In this document: positions 23,369 through 37,600 of the stretch, in pieces
Layout of the letters: every line of letters starts with the position of its first letter
Numbering within the stretch: the stretch's first letter is position 1
Source: Owenia fusiformis
Taxonomy: Eukaryota > Annelida > Polychaeta > Sabellida > Oweniidae
Direction: 5' to 3'
Assembly (NCBI GenBank): GCA_903813345.2
Contig: CAIIXF020000001.1
Span: 58,917,885 to 58,981,884 of the forward strand
Length of the DNA: 64,000 nucleotides
The notes under the pieces: generated by a model
Database searches by the model: none
What the model saw: only the letters and a program-made list of their open reading frames with translations
Told to the model about the DNA's origin: nothing
Made by a program: the position numbers and the translations under genes

Positions 23369-23575
23369 ATGGAACTGGATGTTCTTTTCATCGCTTTGAT
23401 TGTGGGCAGCATATCGTTTGTACTCCTTTGTTTGATGTTTGTAATTTGCACTCGTGTTTGCATTACCACTACAGACGAAGAATCTAATGATCAATCTGCT
23501 CCAGTACCAACTAGACAAATTCCAGTGTTGCAGTCATCGCTTGGCTTCAGCCTGAGTACAGTGAACTTTGTGTGA
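23369..23575 (+). CDS. Small single-pass membrane protein ORF (68 aa), unrecognised
   Basis: The ORF starts at an ATG 60 bp after the minisatellite ends and stops with TGA at 23573. Residues about 4-30 form one long hydrophobic helix ('VLFIALIVGSISFVLLCLMF' continuing to 'VICTRVCI'). A short acidic and proline-bearing tail of about 35 residues follows. With the TATA promoter at 19.27 kb and AATAAA at 23740 it could be the only ORF of a 4.4-kb transcript whose leader is the tandem repeat. Coding status is uncertain. No family was recognised. Confidence 0.35.
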   Translation: MELDVLFIALIVGSISFVLLCLMFVICTRVCITTTDEESNDQSAPVPTRQIPVLQSSLGFSLSTVNFV

Positions 23576-23739
23576 CTTCGATCCAATCCCACAATTGATG
23601 CTTATGTTTGGACTTACAGTGAATAATAATAACAACAACAACGAACATTGGTTCTATTCCAGTTTATTACAAGGACATTTTGCTATTTGATGTACACAAT
23701 TTTGGGCCTACAGACGCCACAATATATCGTTTGTTGTGT

Positions 23740-23745
23740 AATAAA
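23740..23745 (+). terminator. Candidate poly(A) signal of the repeat transcription unit
   Basis: AATAAA lies 165 bp after the small ORF, directly before the LINE fragment. Confidence 0.4.
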
Positions 23746-23769
23746 TATAATTGAATGTTCTGTTGAATC

Positions 23770-24425
23770 TTTGGTGCAAACACATTTAACGTGTGTCACG
23801 TAACCCACAAGGTATACAGAGGTCTATTTGTCCACACTACCATAATATCCACAAAAAGGCCTAACTGTTACAATATATATAATGATAGAGCCATGAGAGA
23901 AAACAGAAAACTCGGAAATTATATGAAAACTGATTACAAACTTGAAAGATATTTAACTTTAAGTGTGAACAAAATGTTAATTTTTAAAATGGCCAGGTTT
24001 AGATTAGCAAACCATAATTTAAGAATTGAAACAGGGAGATACGAGAGAAAGAAAAAAGATGACACTAAACAGAATCGACTTGAATTAAAAGACAGAATTT
24101 GTCAAATTTGCAATAAAGGGGAAGTGGAGGATGAAAAGCATTTTCTTCTTTTATGCGATGGATATAAAGATTGCAGATATGAATTTTTTAACAATCAAAG
24201 TTTTATTGATTCATTTGAAAATATGTCTGATGAAGAACAATTTTCAATCAACGTCAGGAGCTATTTGAAAAAGGAATAAACTAGTTTGTAAGATAGTTAT
24301 ATTTATATATTTTTTTAACAATTGCATTTTACTGTATAACTGTATAATTCATGTCTTGTAATTGATTTTGTGAGGAAGTCAATTGTTTTGGCTTGAAACA
24401 CAATAAAATCTTAAATCTTGAATCT
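23770..24425 (+). mobile_element. 5'-truncated LINE (non-LTR retrotransposon) 3' end
   Basis: An open frame to 24279 encodes about 160 residues typical of the region after the reverse-transcriptase domain. It has a lysine-rich stretch, then 'RICQICNKGEVEDEKHFLLL' followed by C, the CxxC..H..C zinc-binding motif of RT-linked zf-RVT segments. The 3'UTR ends in AATAAAATCTTAAATCTTGAA-type short tandem units, as in LINEs that end in oligomeric repeats rather than poly(A). The reverse transcriptase itself is missing, as expected for 5' truncation. Confidence 0.7.
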
Positions 24426-25628
24426 AGTTCGTGCGAAAATAGTCATATTTCTGAGAGCGGGGTTCGTTCCCGCAGGCCTTTGATTTGTTGATCTTTCAGA
24501 AAAGGGGTTGTTATCGGCCGGGTGTTTCTTTTATAAAGAAAGGGGGTTCAAGGCGAACAGGAGCTCGCATGAGGCCGATAAACCCCCTCTCACTATGGCC
24601 ATGCATCTAGAGTTGTAAATGTGGACAATATCTTTGAAATGGCTCCAAAGATAAAAGTTTGGGGATTCATATCGGGTGATTTTCCGCATTTAGAGCATGC
24701 TTTTTAAAATGACCATAAAAAGTGGACCAATGAAACTTAGGAAAATGAAATGACACTCAACAAGGTTTAAGTGTGCCAAATATGAGTTCAAATCCATGTT
24801 AGAAGACGGAAGTATTAACATTTATTTGGGTTACCTTTTTTGGCTCACTCTGTACTTGGACTTCGTTTTATTGCTAGTGATTACGATCGACTGATGTACA
24901 CGCTCTACCGATTGTGCAATGACTTTCGTTAATCACAACCATAAATGAAATAAACAAGATGGAGATATTTTTCATTTTCCTTTCATTTGAAATATTAGAA
25001 CTATTTAGATAAGAAATTCTTTGACGGATATGCCAATATCCGTCACTCTGGGTAATCAGGGGTTAATATAATATTTAATCGTCATTGTGTTAACAATTGC
25101 AGTTTTGAATTGGCTACATGACAATAATAAAATTTTTGTTTTGGTACTTGGTTTGAAAAGGGTACAGTCTTGTATTTCGGAGAACCTGGTCAATTCTTCG
25201 AAATAGTACTTTCTTATCTCAATAGTGCTTAAGTGAGACAAATATTTTGAGAAAAATGACAAGACAACGGCTCAAGTGGGCACGAGCCCACTGAAGAGGA
25301 CTTTTGCTTCGCACCCAGAACAACCTCAACTGATAGGAGACACTTAGTGTCGTGTTGGTACGATCTTCATAATTGTTTTGTCTTTTGGTTGGCTAAGTCG
25401 ATGACATGATTTGGATATTGGCCAACCCCTAATCAATGGCGCATTGAGGGACGCTGTCAAGGTATTTCTTGAAAGTCTGATATTTTGAATATATTTAGTA
25501 TTTTATATATGTTCTTAAAACACATGCTGAATATACTGTATAACCCCTCGTATATGTCTGAATTTTGAGTTAAAAAGGTGCCCATGCAATAGATTATTCA
25601 TTTGTGTTTCTTGAACGGACGGATAAAA
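24426..25628. other. Intergenic sequence upstream of the sushi/C1q gene
   Basis: It includes an imperfect hairpin at about 24497-24590 (arms around TTATCGGCC / GGCCGATAA) and a GTGGGC-GCCCAC stem at about 25277. No gene or clear core promoter was seen. Confidence 0.35.
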
Positions 25629-28600
25629 ATGAATAGAAAAGTGGCACGTTTTGTCTTCTTGGTAATATATATGATTTCTGGCGTTGTGATTGGCGCAGAC
25701 CAAGACAATGGAAGGTATTTGATGCTTTTATTTATTTATTTATTTATTTAATTGTTTTCCAAGTCTCAAATGTTCTGATTCTACTGTGAGTCCATTTGCA
25801 TGAGCAGTTTCCAATTCCTAAAAGAGATGCATTTAATCGTCAATTCTAAAAGTTTTATTCTGCCATATGTGAAATTAGGTTTCCCGAAATAAACCCAGAG
25901 ATTGCAGTCCTTGAGACAAAATTGAGAAAGAAAAATATTTTTTTCAAAAACATTTTTGCACGAGAAATTACATCACGATGATGTCACTTAGTTTTTAATA
26001 TGCTAAAACATTTAAGTAGCATATTAGGTATGACATTTTATTATTCAAATAGTACGTACTTTATTTAATCTTCGAAATGGTGTCAAAAAGTTAATATGTT
26101 TTACACTGAATAGATGAATATTTGATGATTAAAACATTTCAACTTTTATTTGAAAAGTGGCGAGTAATTTGAATATTTGAATACTTTTTTCCCTTAAAAT
26201 CTTTTTTTCAAAAATCTCTAAAATAACTTTTGAAGTCATGAAAAATAGTAAATGAATGATAAAAACATATTTTCAAACTTCAGATGGGGCCGTTAACCCT
26301 CTCCCACGCACCAAGCGACAGAGAGCCAAATTAAAGAAACTTTCCGCCGTTTTCAGATACTACGGATTTTTTTTATATACACGTATAGTATATGTTAGCA
26401 GACTCAGCACACGTGTCAAGTGGGAACGCTCGTCAAGCTTTCTATAAAAATTGTGTGACCGGATTTATTTTACCAATTACGTAAAATTGATCAATAGTTT
26501 CAGTTCAAAGCATTTCAAATAACGCATATTTAATTAAATAAGTCACTAACTGCTTATAATCGAAAATGGATGCTTTTATCATTTTTAGTGAGAAACTCGC
26601 CGAGATTTACAACGATCTAAAAGATTCTGCACCACAGCCATCATTGACACGTGAGTTATCAATATGGATTAGATGCTTAGGCTTTCCTAAAATTAAAGTG
26701 GCAATGATTGTTGATTTAGCTATTTTTAAATCCAAAATGTACATCTTACTAACTTGGGAGGAGAGGGGCTAAGAGTAGTGGAAATCTATAACAATTCTGA
26801 TGAGGCGACTCCTACAAATGCATGTACAACGGTACATACGCCAGTGTAACAAACTGTACATGTATATTTTATAGGTAAGACTTGTTCAGTTTGGCAGGCA
26901 GAAGGATTGGAATCAGACCATTTATTGGTCAATCCCAATGGAGATGGAGCGCCCTTGGTGGTTTTCTGCAACATGTCCACCACCCCCGCTACCATGGTAC
27001 TAGAACATGACCACATGGACACAAAAACCATACGTGGACCCCGATGTAATTCAGTCGCTTGCGTCCGATCTGGGACAATTGTTTACTTCTCTGCGTCGTT
27101 AGATCGCTTGATTGAACTAATAGGGGCATCCAGATCTTGCCAGCAGTATGTCAGGTATAGTCTAGTAGCTAATATCGTATTCTCTCAGTTAAATTTCCTT
27201 TAAATACTTCCTGAACCATTTGGACACATATGTCTTTGAAATAGCCATCGGCTTTTAATTCTAGTTGAAAGGACATGAAAGTACTCATGAAATAGCCGAT
27301 AGCCGATCGCCGATGATGCTTTCTGTTACGCATTACCTCTTTCTGTTTTCAACTACCAATATCTAGAAAGGACCTATTAAACATGAATTTGTTCTAGGTA
27401 CGAATGTTATAACAGTGGAATGGACTTTACTCGCTGGATGACCCATGACGACAGGGTCATGTCACATTGGGGAAGCTCTTTTCGGGAAACCATGAATGCC
27501 GAAGAGAAATTCTGGGACCTGACTACTTCGGGAACTAATGAAACTTTTAGGCCTACTACCGAGGGTCCGACCGAGGGTCCGACCGAGGGAACCACGTGCG
27601 GATGTTCCTTGAGAGGGAACTGTGTAAATGGTAAGCCCAAAGGCCAAAAATACACAGACGCCTTTACAGTGTCTTTGTATTTTTATTGCTTCTATGACTC
27701 GAGATGTACACAAAAATGGCATTTTCCGTCTTGGTATTTTTCCGTATTAGATCGTCCCAAACGTTTAAAATGCAATTTTCTGAAATTAGAATTTCTAGTT
27801 GCTATTATTTGAGGCATTGCTGAATTGCTTACATACACATTATCAAAGATAATGTACAGTGCTCACCATAAATAAATGACATCTGGATTTGCTGAAGTGA
27901 GGATTTCCCATGTTAAAAACGAGAGAATTTTTAATGGGCCATACATTAGTAGTTCAGAGTATACAAAATGTAAAATATACAAAAGTAAAGGAATGTGTAT
28001 CTAGACATTTTTGGAAAGTATGAAGTCTCAAATCACCATGGTCTGGGAATGGTGATAGAAAATCAAGATGTCATTTATTTATGGTGAGCACTGCAATGAC
28101 CTTCGATAGCAAGTCGCTACTACAGTCTCGGCTGTAGTGGCTAGCCCCTTTGGCCGAATAGGTAGAGCGTCTGCCTCGCGAGCGGATTCAGCAGAAGGTC
28201 ATGGGTATCTGCTAGCTTGTTACACTACAGCTCCCCGATGGAGGTGCCCAATGGTCACTTTTACAATTACAAACAATTGACTTGCTTATTGCATCGAACT
28301 TAAAAACTAAAGAAAATATAAATCTGCATCGTTTGCCTCTAAAGATGATTCCATAATAATTGAAATTAGAGGGTTGTAAATTGGTTCACCCTGTATTTCG
28401 TTTGTAGGGCAACTTTGCAATTGCAACAATGGTAACAATTACGACAACAGGTGGTATGTAGACCAAGGCTACTTATTTTCGGAGACGTCCCCAGCGGCAG
28501 CTGTTGATCTTCCTGTCAAGGAGGTCGGCTTTGGGCGCTTCCCGTGGTCGGATTCGGTTGGACGCTATACCATCGGGCCTCTGACATGTAAGGACAAAGG

Positions 28601-31600
28601 TAGGACAGATATATTGGTAACAGTTTTCGGTGACATTACATAGCATTACGTAGCACAGAAACATATAAAACATACATTATATGTCTCTGCGTAGCATAAC
28701 GCTTTCTCAGACTCAGTGATTTGTATACTTTCTAGTGCTCATTGATGTTAAGATGATTTAAAGGGGCGACAAGGCCTGGAGAGAGAAATTGTAACTTTTT
28801 CTGAGCTATCAAGGCAACATTTGACTTAACATCTTCTTTGACATACCTATTTTCTTAAAGTGCAAATTCGGTAATTTCCATTTATTTTTCTTTACACTAA
28901 TAGATTCAATGGGTATTGGTTGGTAGAAACAGTATACCAATTTTCGCTCATCGGAGGAAAAATTGTGGCTCAAAAGTAGTCAAAGTTGAATCATTTCCGC
29001 ACTGCATTGAATGCAGTGGCAATCACTGACACTTTATAAGCACGTTCGGAGATCATAAACTCCAGCAACATGTTCAAAACCTGTTCTCATCGTGATGTCA
29101 TGATTGGCACTTGACATTTGGTTCCCGATTTTGAACATCAAATTTTACATTTATAGAAAGATTTACAAGAACGGTACATGGTTTGACTTGTAAGTGGTGT
29201 ATACTTCATTTAAAACATGTATAAACTGAATTTTTGTATGGATAAACTATCAATTTCAGCATTAAGAAGTGTAAAATCAGTTCAAAGCTTCAAAAAGGGG
29301 AAATCCACTTTTATAGTTTTAAGATCCGCCATGATTAAGAGGAATACCAGCTGAAATAATGTTTATCAAGGGGGGTTCTTTGTAGATAATAGAAATAGAT
29401 GGAAGTCCTGATGAAATATTCAAACTCAAATGTAATTTGACACTGGTCCATGATCGTTAAATGTCCCCTCTGCACTAATTGTTGCACCATTATAATTCTG
29501 AGAATTTATTGTCATTTAATTTCATGAATATCTAAAATTGAGTGGTACAGGGCACCCGGTGCGCATTTTATCCAGATATATTAAAAAGGGGCATATTCAA
29601 ATAAACATTTCAGAACTCAACAAGTTTAGATATTCATAAAACGGATTTGTATATCAATCACTTTCGTATTAATCAACATTCAAGACTTAAATGACAAGAA
29701 CTCTTGTTCTAGCACAATAAGTTCAGAACCTTTAGCACAACCACCATGACATCGATACAGTACATTTGATCATACAAACCATACGTGACATAAAATAATA
29801 TGGCAGTCTTCTCAATTTAGTTCGTGGATGTCCAAAGGCGCCCTCTTTTGGTAACACAGTGAACGACGCTGATAAGTTGGGCCACATGGCTGGAGACGTT
29901 GTCAACTACACATGCAGTGAGGGATTCATTAACCCAGTGTCTCCTTCATTGAGATGTGGCTATGATGGCGCCTGGGAGAGGAAAACAATTATTTGCGAAA
30001 GTAAGGCGCTGCTTTGTCACGTTTTGCTGAACAGCATACTCCACCAACACTGACTCACGATCCTCAGTGGTCTGCTTTACGTATCTTACTTTATCTATCA
30101 TCGATGATTCTATAACTATATTGCCCATGTATATACCCTTTTAAACTGATAATGCGATCATCTTCGCTTTCTTTGTATTGCACTGGGGATCAACTGAAAA
30201 CGGAGACACGATGTCTTCGTTTCAGCCCGTTTCAGAATTTCAGGTGGAAGATTTTTGTTGTCTTGATATTGTCACTTTATCCGACAAATTTCACACCCCA
30301 TTCTCTTACATACGTCGTAAGACCGGAAGTTTCCTACGTTATACAAGTAAATATTTCGATATTTACAAATACGTCCCCTTGCTTAGGAAACGGAAACAGT
30401 TTTCCTTTAGTAATAGTACGAATACATGTTTTATTTTGCAACGAAGACTGCGAAGAGATATATAAACTCTGCGTATATCATTGAAATGTGCTGCTTTCTC
30501 TCCCGCCTTCTTTTTCAAAACCGAAACCTACGCACTACGTCATACGGGCCAAAAAATTAGTTGAAATTAGTATCTACGGTGGGAAATGTGTATTAAAAAA
30601 CAATTATTTTCATATAGGGGTGAACTGTGGCGACCCGGGTAACTCTGCAACAACAAATCGAACGTTAGATGGTACGCGGTATGGTGACACGGTGACGTAT
30701 ACATGTAAACAAGGGTACAAGTACGAAAGAGGGGACATGCAGCGTAATTGTACAGCATCCGGGACCTGGACGGGGGAGGTGATGACTTGTTCACGTGAGT
30801 ATAGACACAAGTACAAGCTACTTTTAATTAGATCATAGGATCATATACGACACTCATATACCCTCAGGCCTGCGCGGAGAATATAATTATAAACTACGAA
30901 GACGAAGCTCACTTTTAAGAAATGAAGTCGAACGAAAGGGTATAGGTAACTCTCCTAAGAACTCAGCTAAAACGTTTTGTGTTACGTTGAACTAATTACC
31001 GCACAAAGCAAAGCAGATGTCTTAAAAACAATAGTGTAAACTCACCAGAAGTTTATTTTAGCAAAGTCTTGGAATGCTTTGTAAATAAGGCTTTTGGAAG
31101 GAACTTTATTATTATTGCAACTTTATTGCACCATCTTCAACTAAGATATTAAAAAGCATTCAATATTTCTGGAGTATATTGGCCTCATTTCGAACACGCA
31201 CTTTTCTCTGAAAACTTAGCATGATTTCTTCTGATTCACGGATAAGACGAATACTATATGTCGTTTACGGTTTACTTCTCCAATCTTAGCTGGCATGATT
31301 GCCTTCTCCGCCACGTCATTGCAAAGCTACTTTGGTTACTCCTCTAGTCCAGTACCTTTCAACAATGCCACTGTGAACGTAGGGGGTGCATATTCTACGT
31401 CAAGAGGTAAGGTATTAGTTCTTACAACCATGGGATTTTCTATTTTTCTGCATTAAAAGCAAATAACAAGCGGCAAAAATATGCTTTTTAATTTTTTTTA
31501 AAATTAAATGTATGAAATTAAAGTGTCAAAATGGTTGTTGATAAGCAAATATCATCATTCATATATGGTACAACAATGAACATCATACATAATCTGAACA

Positions 31601-34600
31601 TTTTTGTAGGTGTCTTCACAGCACCATTTGAAGGGTTGTACCATATTGATGTCCATCTGGCAACGTACAGCTCGAACACCTGCTATGCATACATCGTTGT
31701 CAATGGAGGCAGAGTCAGAACCATATATGTTGACCCATATTCAAATAACCGTCAGGTGAGTTTAACTAAAATTTGATGTCCCATAACTTGAGTTTGCCAT
31801 TACCTACTATACAGTATCTAGTATATTAGATGAATAAAAATTATGTGCGTTACGCAATGCCTGCAGTCACATTCGTTCCGATTCATCGAGAAAGAGTCGA
31901 AGGCATGCGAGGCGAATCCTGGAAACCCGGTGTAAAAGGGTAGGAGGTCCTATAAAATTATGGTCCTACTCTCCGTTGATTTGTATGGTGACCTAAATAC
32001 AACTCTTTCCCTTATTATCTTATACACAATTAGGGCCAGTAAGGGCCGTTAAGAAAGGGGACTATTATCCCTGGGGGACCATCATTTCTTTCACACCTGG
32101 TTCGGGAAAGCAGGGTTCACTGTTTGTTTCCGTTGACAACTATGCGAAACTACATTCATAATTCATACGACAGTGAACAGGAGGTTTACAGTCAGACCCG
32201 GGTTCGCCAATCCCTTATTTAAATGTGTGTTTCGCGGACCAGGGTTTAAGGCCATTCAAAACGAAATACGTGTTTAATGTGGCCACGAAATAAAAAAGTT
32301 CGTTTTATTAGAATTTTTACACGTGTTATTTTGTATCTACCAAGACGTTAAGCATATTAGAAAAAGGTATGTATTATGATTGGTCTAAAATGTCCAAAGC
32401 TAGAAGACCCCTTATATTCGTTCGTTCTTTAGATAATGGAGAGGTTAAGCTACCGTATAAAATCCAAAACGCAACTTAAACGTATCAATGGCCCCTATAC
32501 AAATACATGTAGAATTCACACATAAATAGCCGTTCAGCTCTAGTGTTTGTTTAGACTACACCATAGCTTGTAATGATTACATAGTATGCCATTGATGAAG
32601 TTCAATAGCTGGTTTTCTAATACATATTTTAAACGAGCTCGTTTCGTAAGATTATTGGAGTTAAATCATGCGTAACATACATCATCTTCTTCAGAAAGAA
32701 TTATACTCTGCATCGAAATCAAAATTGCAAGGATAGTATTCAACAGACATGAGTATAATGATTCCCGTTGATAGCAACGTGAAATATGAAAATCTCCCGT
32801 TCTAAACACGCAACTTTGAAGTTGAACGGGTATCTGAAGTAGACTAAAGCGATACAATCCTATGTTGATTCAATGTACTTTGCGTTTACGTATACGTTTT
32901 GAAAAACCGTATTTGCTTAACCTCTCTATTATATCAGTACAATGGCTGCTAAAGCAATGAAAAATTGACCAGTAGAGATGAGGAACTTGAAACACATTTA
33001 TTTTTATTCATAACAAGTGCGTGATACAGGGGTTGCCATTTTAGTAAAGGGTGTAAATACGTTTCTGATTGTTTTGTTCTGAGAATGCTGCTGCCATCTT
33101 TGAATAAACTCTAGATTATCAATGATATAATTATAATCTATTGTGATAACGAACACCTCCCAATCTGAATGTTTTTAACTGCATGGTGGCATTTGGATTA
33201 GACAGGTTTTACTGTATGAGTAATAGTAATACTGAAATTCAAAAAAATCTGAAGGCCTAGTCAATCTATTTTGGGAAATATTCTCAGCTATTTGAAATGA
33301 AGATCAACTTTGTAAGAAGTCTCTATAATTATTTTTTTAATTTATACAATAACATTATACTCAACTTTAGTTCAAATTCCAATGCTCTGGCCTTGGCTAA
33401 TCAAAACAGTTCATTGCAATTGTTTCATCAATTATTATATTATTATATTAATATATCATAATTATTTCACATGCAAATACTGTACTGTACTGTTATCTTT
33501 CACAATTTTGCAATTTTGAAATTTTGCGGATATCAATTTTCGCTAATTATAAATTTTTTATAATTTTGTATCTATTTCTTTCACCATCATATCATTTCTC
33601 AAAAAAATTTCCAGCTTATTTGATTAAATGTTTTTAAAACCAAGAAATATGAATGAAACAGTACCTTCTTACCTTTAATTATTGCTATACCATGTACTTA
33701 AAGCCTTTACATGACACCTATCAGCTATCACCTGCTTCAAAAGCATAGGTGAAACTAAACTATTGAAATCAAGTGCTCACTTTAAATTTTTTTTATATTT
33801 TCTGTTTGGGAAAATCTGTTAGTTATCAGCTGCATTTTTGTCAGTCAAGATTTCTCTTCATCAAACCAAATCAAATCCAAGGAATGTTTAGTCAAATATC
33901 CAGTTGTTCAGGAATCGAACTCAATTCAAAGAATGATTAGTTCCATGGTGTAAACATATGCAACTTTGAACAATATTGGTATCAGCCATTATGTTACATT
34001 AAAAAAAAACAGAATGTAAAACTGTAAAAGACTTTCATGTAAGCAGGAAATTTCTTGAAAGAATACTAAAGGTTTCGCAACAGAATTTAGACGGTCATAT
34101 GTTGAATTGCAGAAATTTTCTGAAAATGTAAGGTGTGTATGTTAGGCCAATGCATTATCTAAAGGAAAAGTACTCATACAGATGATAAAAAAAATTGGAG
34201 ATTGAGACAGGGAAGGTGCAAAGACCCCATCAACATTTTTTTTCAAAAATGTTTTCCTGATTTTCAGTTCCTTCCATTTTTTTATAATGTTTTCACATTA
34301 ATATGTTGCATTTGTAGACAAAGTTAACATACTAAAGAGAAAATATTTTCCTTTTAAGAGTTTATTTGTGTCTCCAAATGCAACATACTGATGCATAAAA
34401 CATTTATAAAAATTGAGTAGAAGGGGAAGTTTTAAATTCAACGAACATATAGGCCCACTGAGCATTTATTTTGCACAGGGCCTTTATTAGAAAGAACTCA
34501 AAATAAATGCCATTGGCTTTTATTAAGACTAAGAGGGAAATTGAAAACATTTTTCCAAGGGCACAGGCATTCATTAAGAGGGAAAATAGCTTTCCCAAGC

Positions 34601-37600
34601 CAGTGGGTGTTTATTTCGAGGCGTATTATCAATCGAAGAGTTGACACATGGCCTTCATATACTCATGCAATAGTATCTATCATCTCTGATTGCACACTTC
34701 TGTTTTACCTTTCAAGCATTCGATTTGGATTTTGGAATGTCATAAAGCTATGCGGTCAAAAGTAATCTTAATACTTTTTAGTGAAAATGCATTTATATTT
34801 TTAAAATGCAGAATCTTGCGAATGCAAAATCCTCGAAATCCGATCACCTCCACATCTGAATTTTTTTTAACTGGTCATGGTGTTTTAACTGGTCATGGTG
34901 GCATTTGGATTAGACAGATATTACTGTATAAGTATTAGACAGATATTACTGTATAAGTATAATAGTATTACTGGAATTCCAAAAAATCATAACGCCTACA
35001 ATGCTAGTAATATTAAGTGAAAATGCATTAATATTTTTTCAAAATCAAGAATCTTTCGGATGCAAAAACCTCGAAATCAGACGTTTAAATCTGAATGTTT
35101 TTAATTTGTAGCGGTGGCATTTGGATAAGACAGGTTTTACTGTATAAGTATAATAGACATTAATAGTATTACTGGAATTCCAAAAAATCATAAGGCCTAT
35201 AGCAACAATCATGTGAACTTCAGGTCAAAATTCCAATGCTCCCTTGGCCAATCAAATCAGTTCATTGCATTTGTTTCATCAATGCTCTCAATATAATAAT
35301 TATTCCACATGCAAATACTGTACTACCGGTTAATTTGCGAGTTTAAATTTCATGAATTTTGAGAAACACCAATTTTGCGGCCATTAAATTTTGCGGATAT
35401 CAAAGGTTTAACTTCCATTATTCTCTGAATCCTCAAAATTAATTTATCTTATCTACAGTAATTACACCTACCCAATATCATATACTTTGGATAAGATTTA
35501 CAATCTCTAGATCTTAGTCAATGGCATGTTGCACCTCAGCCTTTAATTGGCGATATTCGCGACTATTAATTTTCGTGATTTTTACACAATCGCGAAAAGC
35601 ACGAAACTAAATTGCACGCGAAAAATATCGGGAGTACAGTACATTGAAACCATACACTCTTATATTTCATAAGAATTTGCAATCAAGCCTAACAAATCTA
35701 TTGGCAAAATATTAGAAGGCCAGCAAATGTACACATGCTAAAGTGATGAAACTTTAATGAATTTTAATTTTGCCTATACTGAGATGTGTTAAACTCTATT
35801 TGGGTTAGATTTATTCGGCTACACCCTCTACTTACAGCCTTAACATGCCCCCTATCGGCTATCACCCGCTTCAAAATCATAACAGGTTCCTTTATATCTT
35901 CCTTTATCTTCTGTTTATTAAGAAAAGCTGTTAGCTATCAGCTGTATTTTTGTCAATCAAGATTTCTCTTCATCTGTGAATTACCCAGCGAGAAACCAAA
36001 ATGGCAATTTTGATGGAAAGACACAAAGTACCAGTCAAAATCTCTGAAGATTTCCGGGCAAACAATGGCAGCTCTCCCAGTTAGGTTTAAGACTGTCTTC
36101 TCATATTTTGTCAATTTTATTCAATTTCAAGTATTGTTTAGAGTTGTGCGTTCAACATATTCGAGAAGTCAATAGCTATAATAAATCTGCAGATTTTGCT
36201 CGCATTTATGTAAGCTTTTCTCTTTTGACGGATACTTTGTGTCTTTCCTTGAAATCATGACAGGTGTAACTGATCTACTGAAATCAACTTCAAGTGCTTA
36301 CTACTATCTCCCAATGTGAGCTACATCAGTGCTTTTTGTTTAGAAAATATGTAAGTTATTAGCCGCTTTTTTGCCGATCAGGATTTAAATTCTCTTTATC
36401 TGTCATGTACCTAGCAAGATTCAGAGATTTTGACTTGTACGTCATGTCTTTCCGTCAAAACTTCCATTTTTGGTTTCTTGGTAATGAGTAGCTTCTCAAT
36501 GTATAATGAGAATTTGCTGTTCGGCACAGAAGCACCTAATTTTTTTAATTTTTTTCGATTTTCGCGAGGAGGACACTAACACAATTTTGAAGCGGTTGAT
36601 AGGGGGCTCTAAAGGCTGTTCTAACATATCAGTCACAGCCTCTGAAAGAGCTAGATCTAAGGCTCTAGCTTTAGGCTAGTCTAAGTCCTATAGTCTATCT
36701 AGTAGTCTAGGCCTAGATAGCCCAGGCATAGGCCCGTAAAAATGTAAAGAAATAAAGCTTACATGTTCCGGGCCTATGCCTAGTATTGTCCCGCAGGACG
36801 AAGAAGATAGAATGTAAAAATCAAATTGAAAATCAAAATAATCGAACGAAAAAAAATTGAAAAAGTTGAAAATTCGATTTCGATTCAATTTGATTTTCTG
36901 CCATTATAAATGAAATACTGTACTTACCAACATGTTTCTCGGATATATATGTTGTTCTTACTTTATCTTCGCCGAAGATCGATGTTTATTTATATATAAC
37001 AATCGAATAATCGACATAATTCAAACTCATCACTACGACACAAAAATATATCACTTTCGAAACCATGTAAACTGCTAAGATGACGTCATTTATATCCGGG
37101 ATTGCTTTGCAAACTCCACACAACAGACTGTCCCATCTTTTCTCCTGCTTTCTCCCGATGCAATTCATACATTACTCGGAGATTACTGTCAAACGTTCCA
37201 AGTTTTACAATTTTAGCATGTTTATTACGATCTAATTCCTGCCAGTATCAATGAATAAATCTATTGACCAACAGATTGGAAATATGTATTCCAGCGATAC
37301 CCTCATTTTGACGAAAGAATGGTACAAATATGTCCACTATTTATCGAGATATCGTGTAGAAAAATTGAAGAAAGACATCGCTTAAGAAATTTCTATTTCT
37401 AGACTGAACTGTTCACGCTCGCAAGTGGCATCTCCAACTCCATATATGGGCAAAAAGGTGGAGTTAACAATAAGCAATGCCAGGGATTGACACGATTGAC
37501 ACGAAGAAGTCTCGATGAATCTCGCTTAAACTCCGCCCCTTCTTCGTGAAAAATCACGTGAATTCCGGCTTTTGCTGGGACATATCCGGGCATCTCGGCT

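Noticed and set aside
19252-23745. The repeat transcription unit as an LTR retrotransposon
   Set aside because: There is no second copy of the CRE/TATA region, no TG...CA long terminal repeat pair, no primer-binding site and no gag/pol frame.
26256-26447. ORF with an acceptor-like CAG at 26283 and a furin-like RTKR, a possible exon 2 of the sushi/C1q gene
   Set aside because: Exon 1 ends in phase 2. Joining to 26284 gives an immediate stop, whereas 26589-26650 fits in phase and continues in phase to the next exon.
28137-28210. Functional tRNA gene
   Set aside because: Box B is degraded and the 3' half cannot form the acceptor and T stems. It is better explained as a SINE head.
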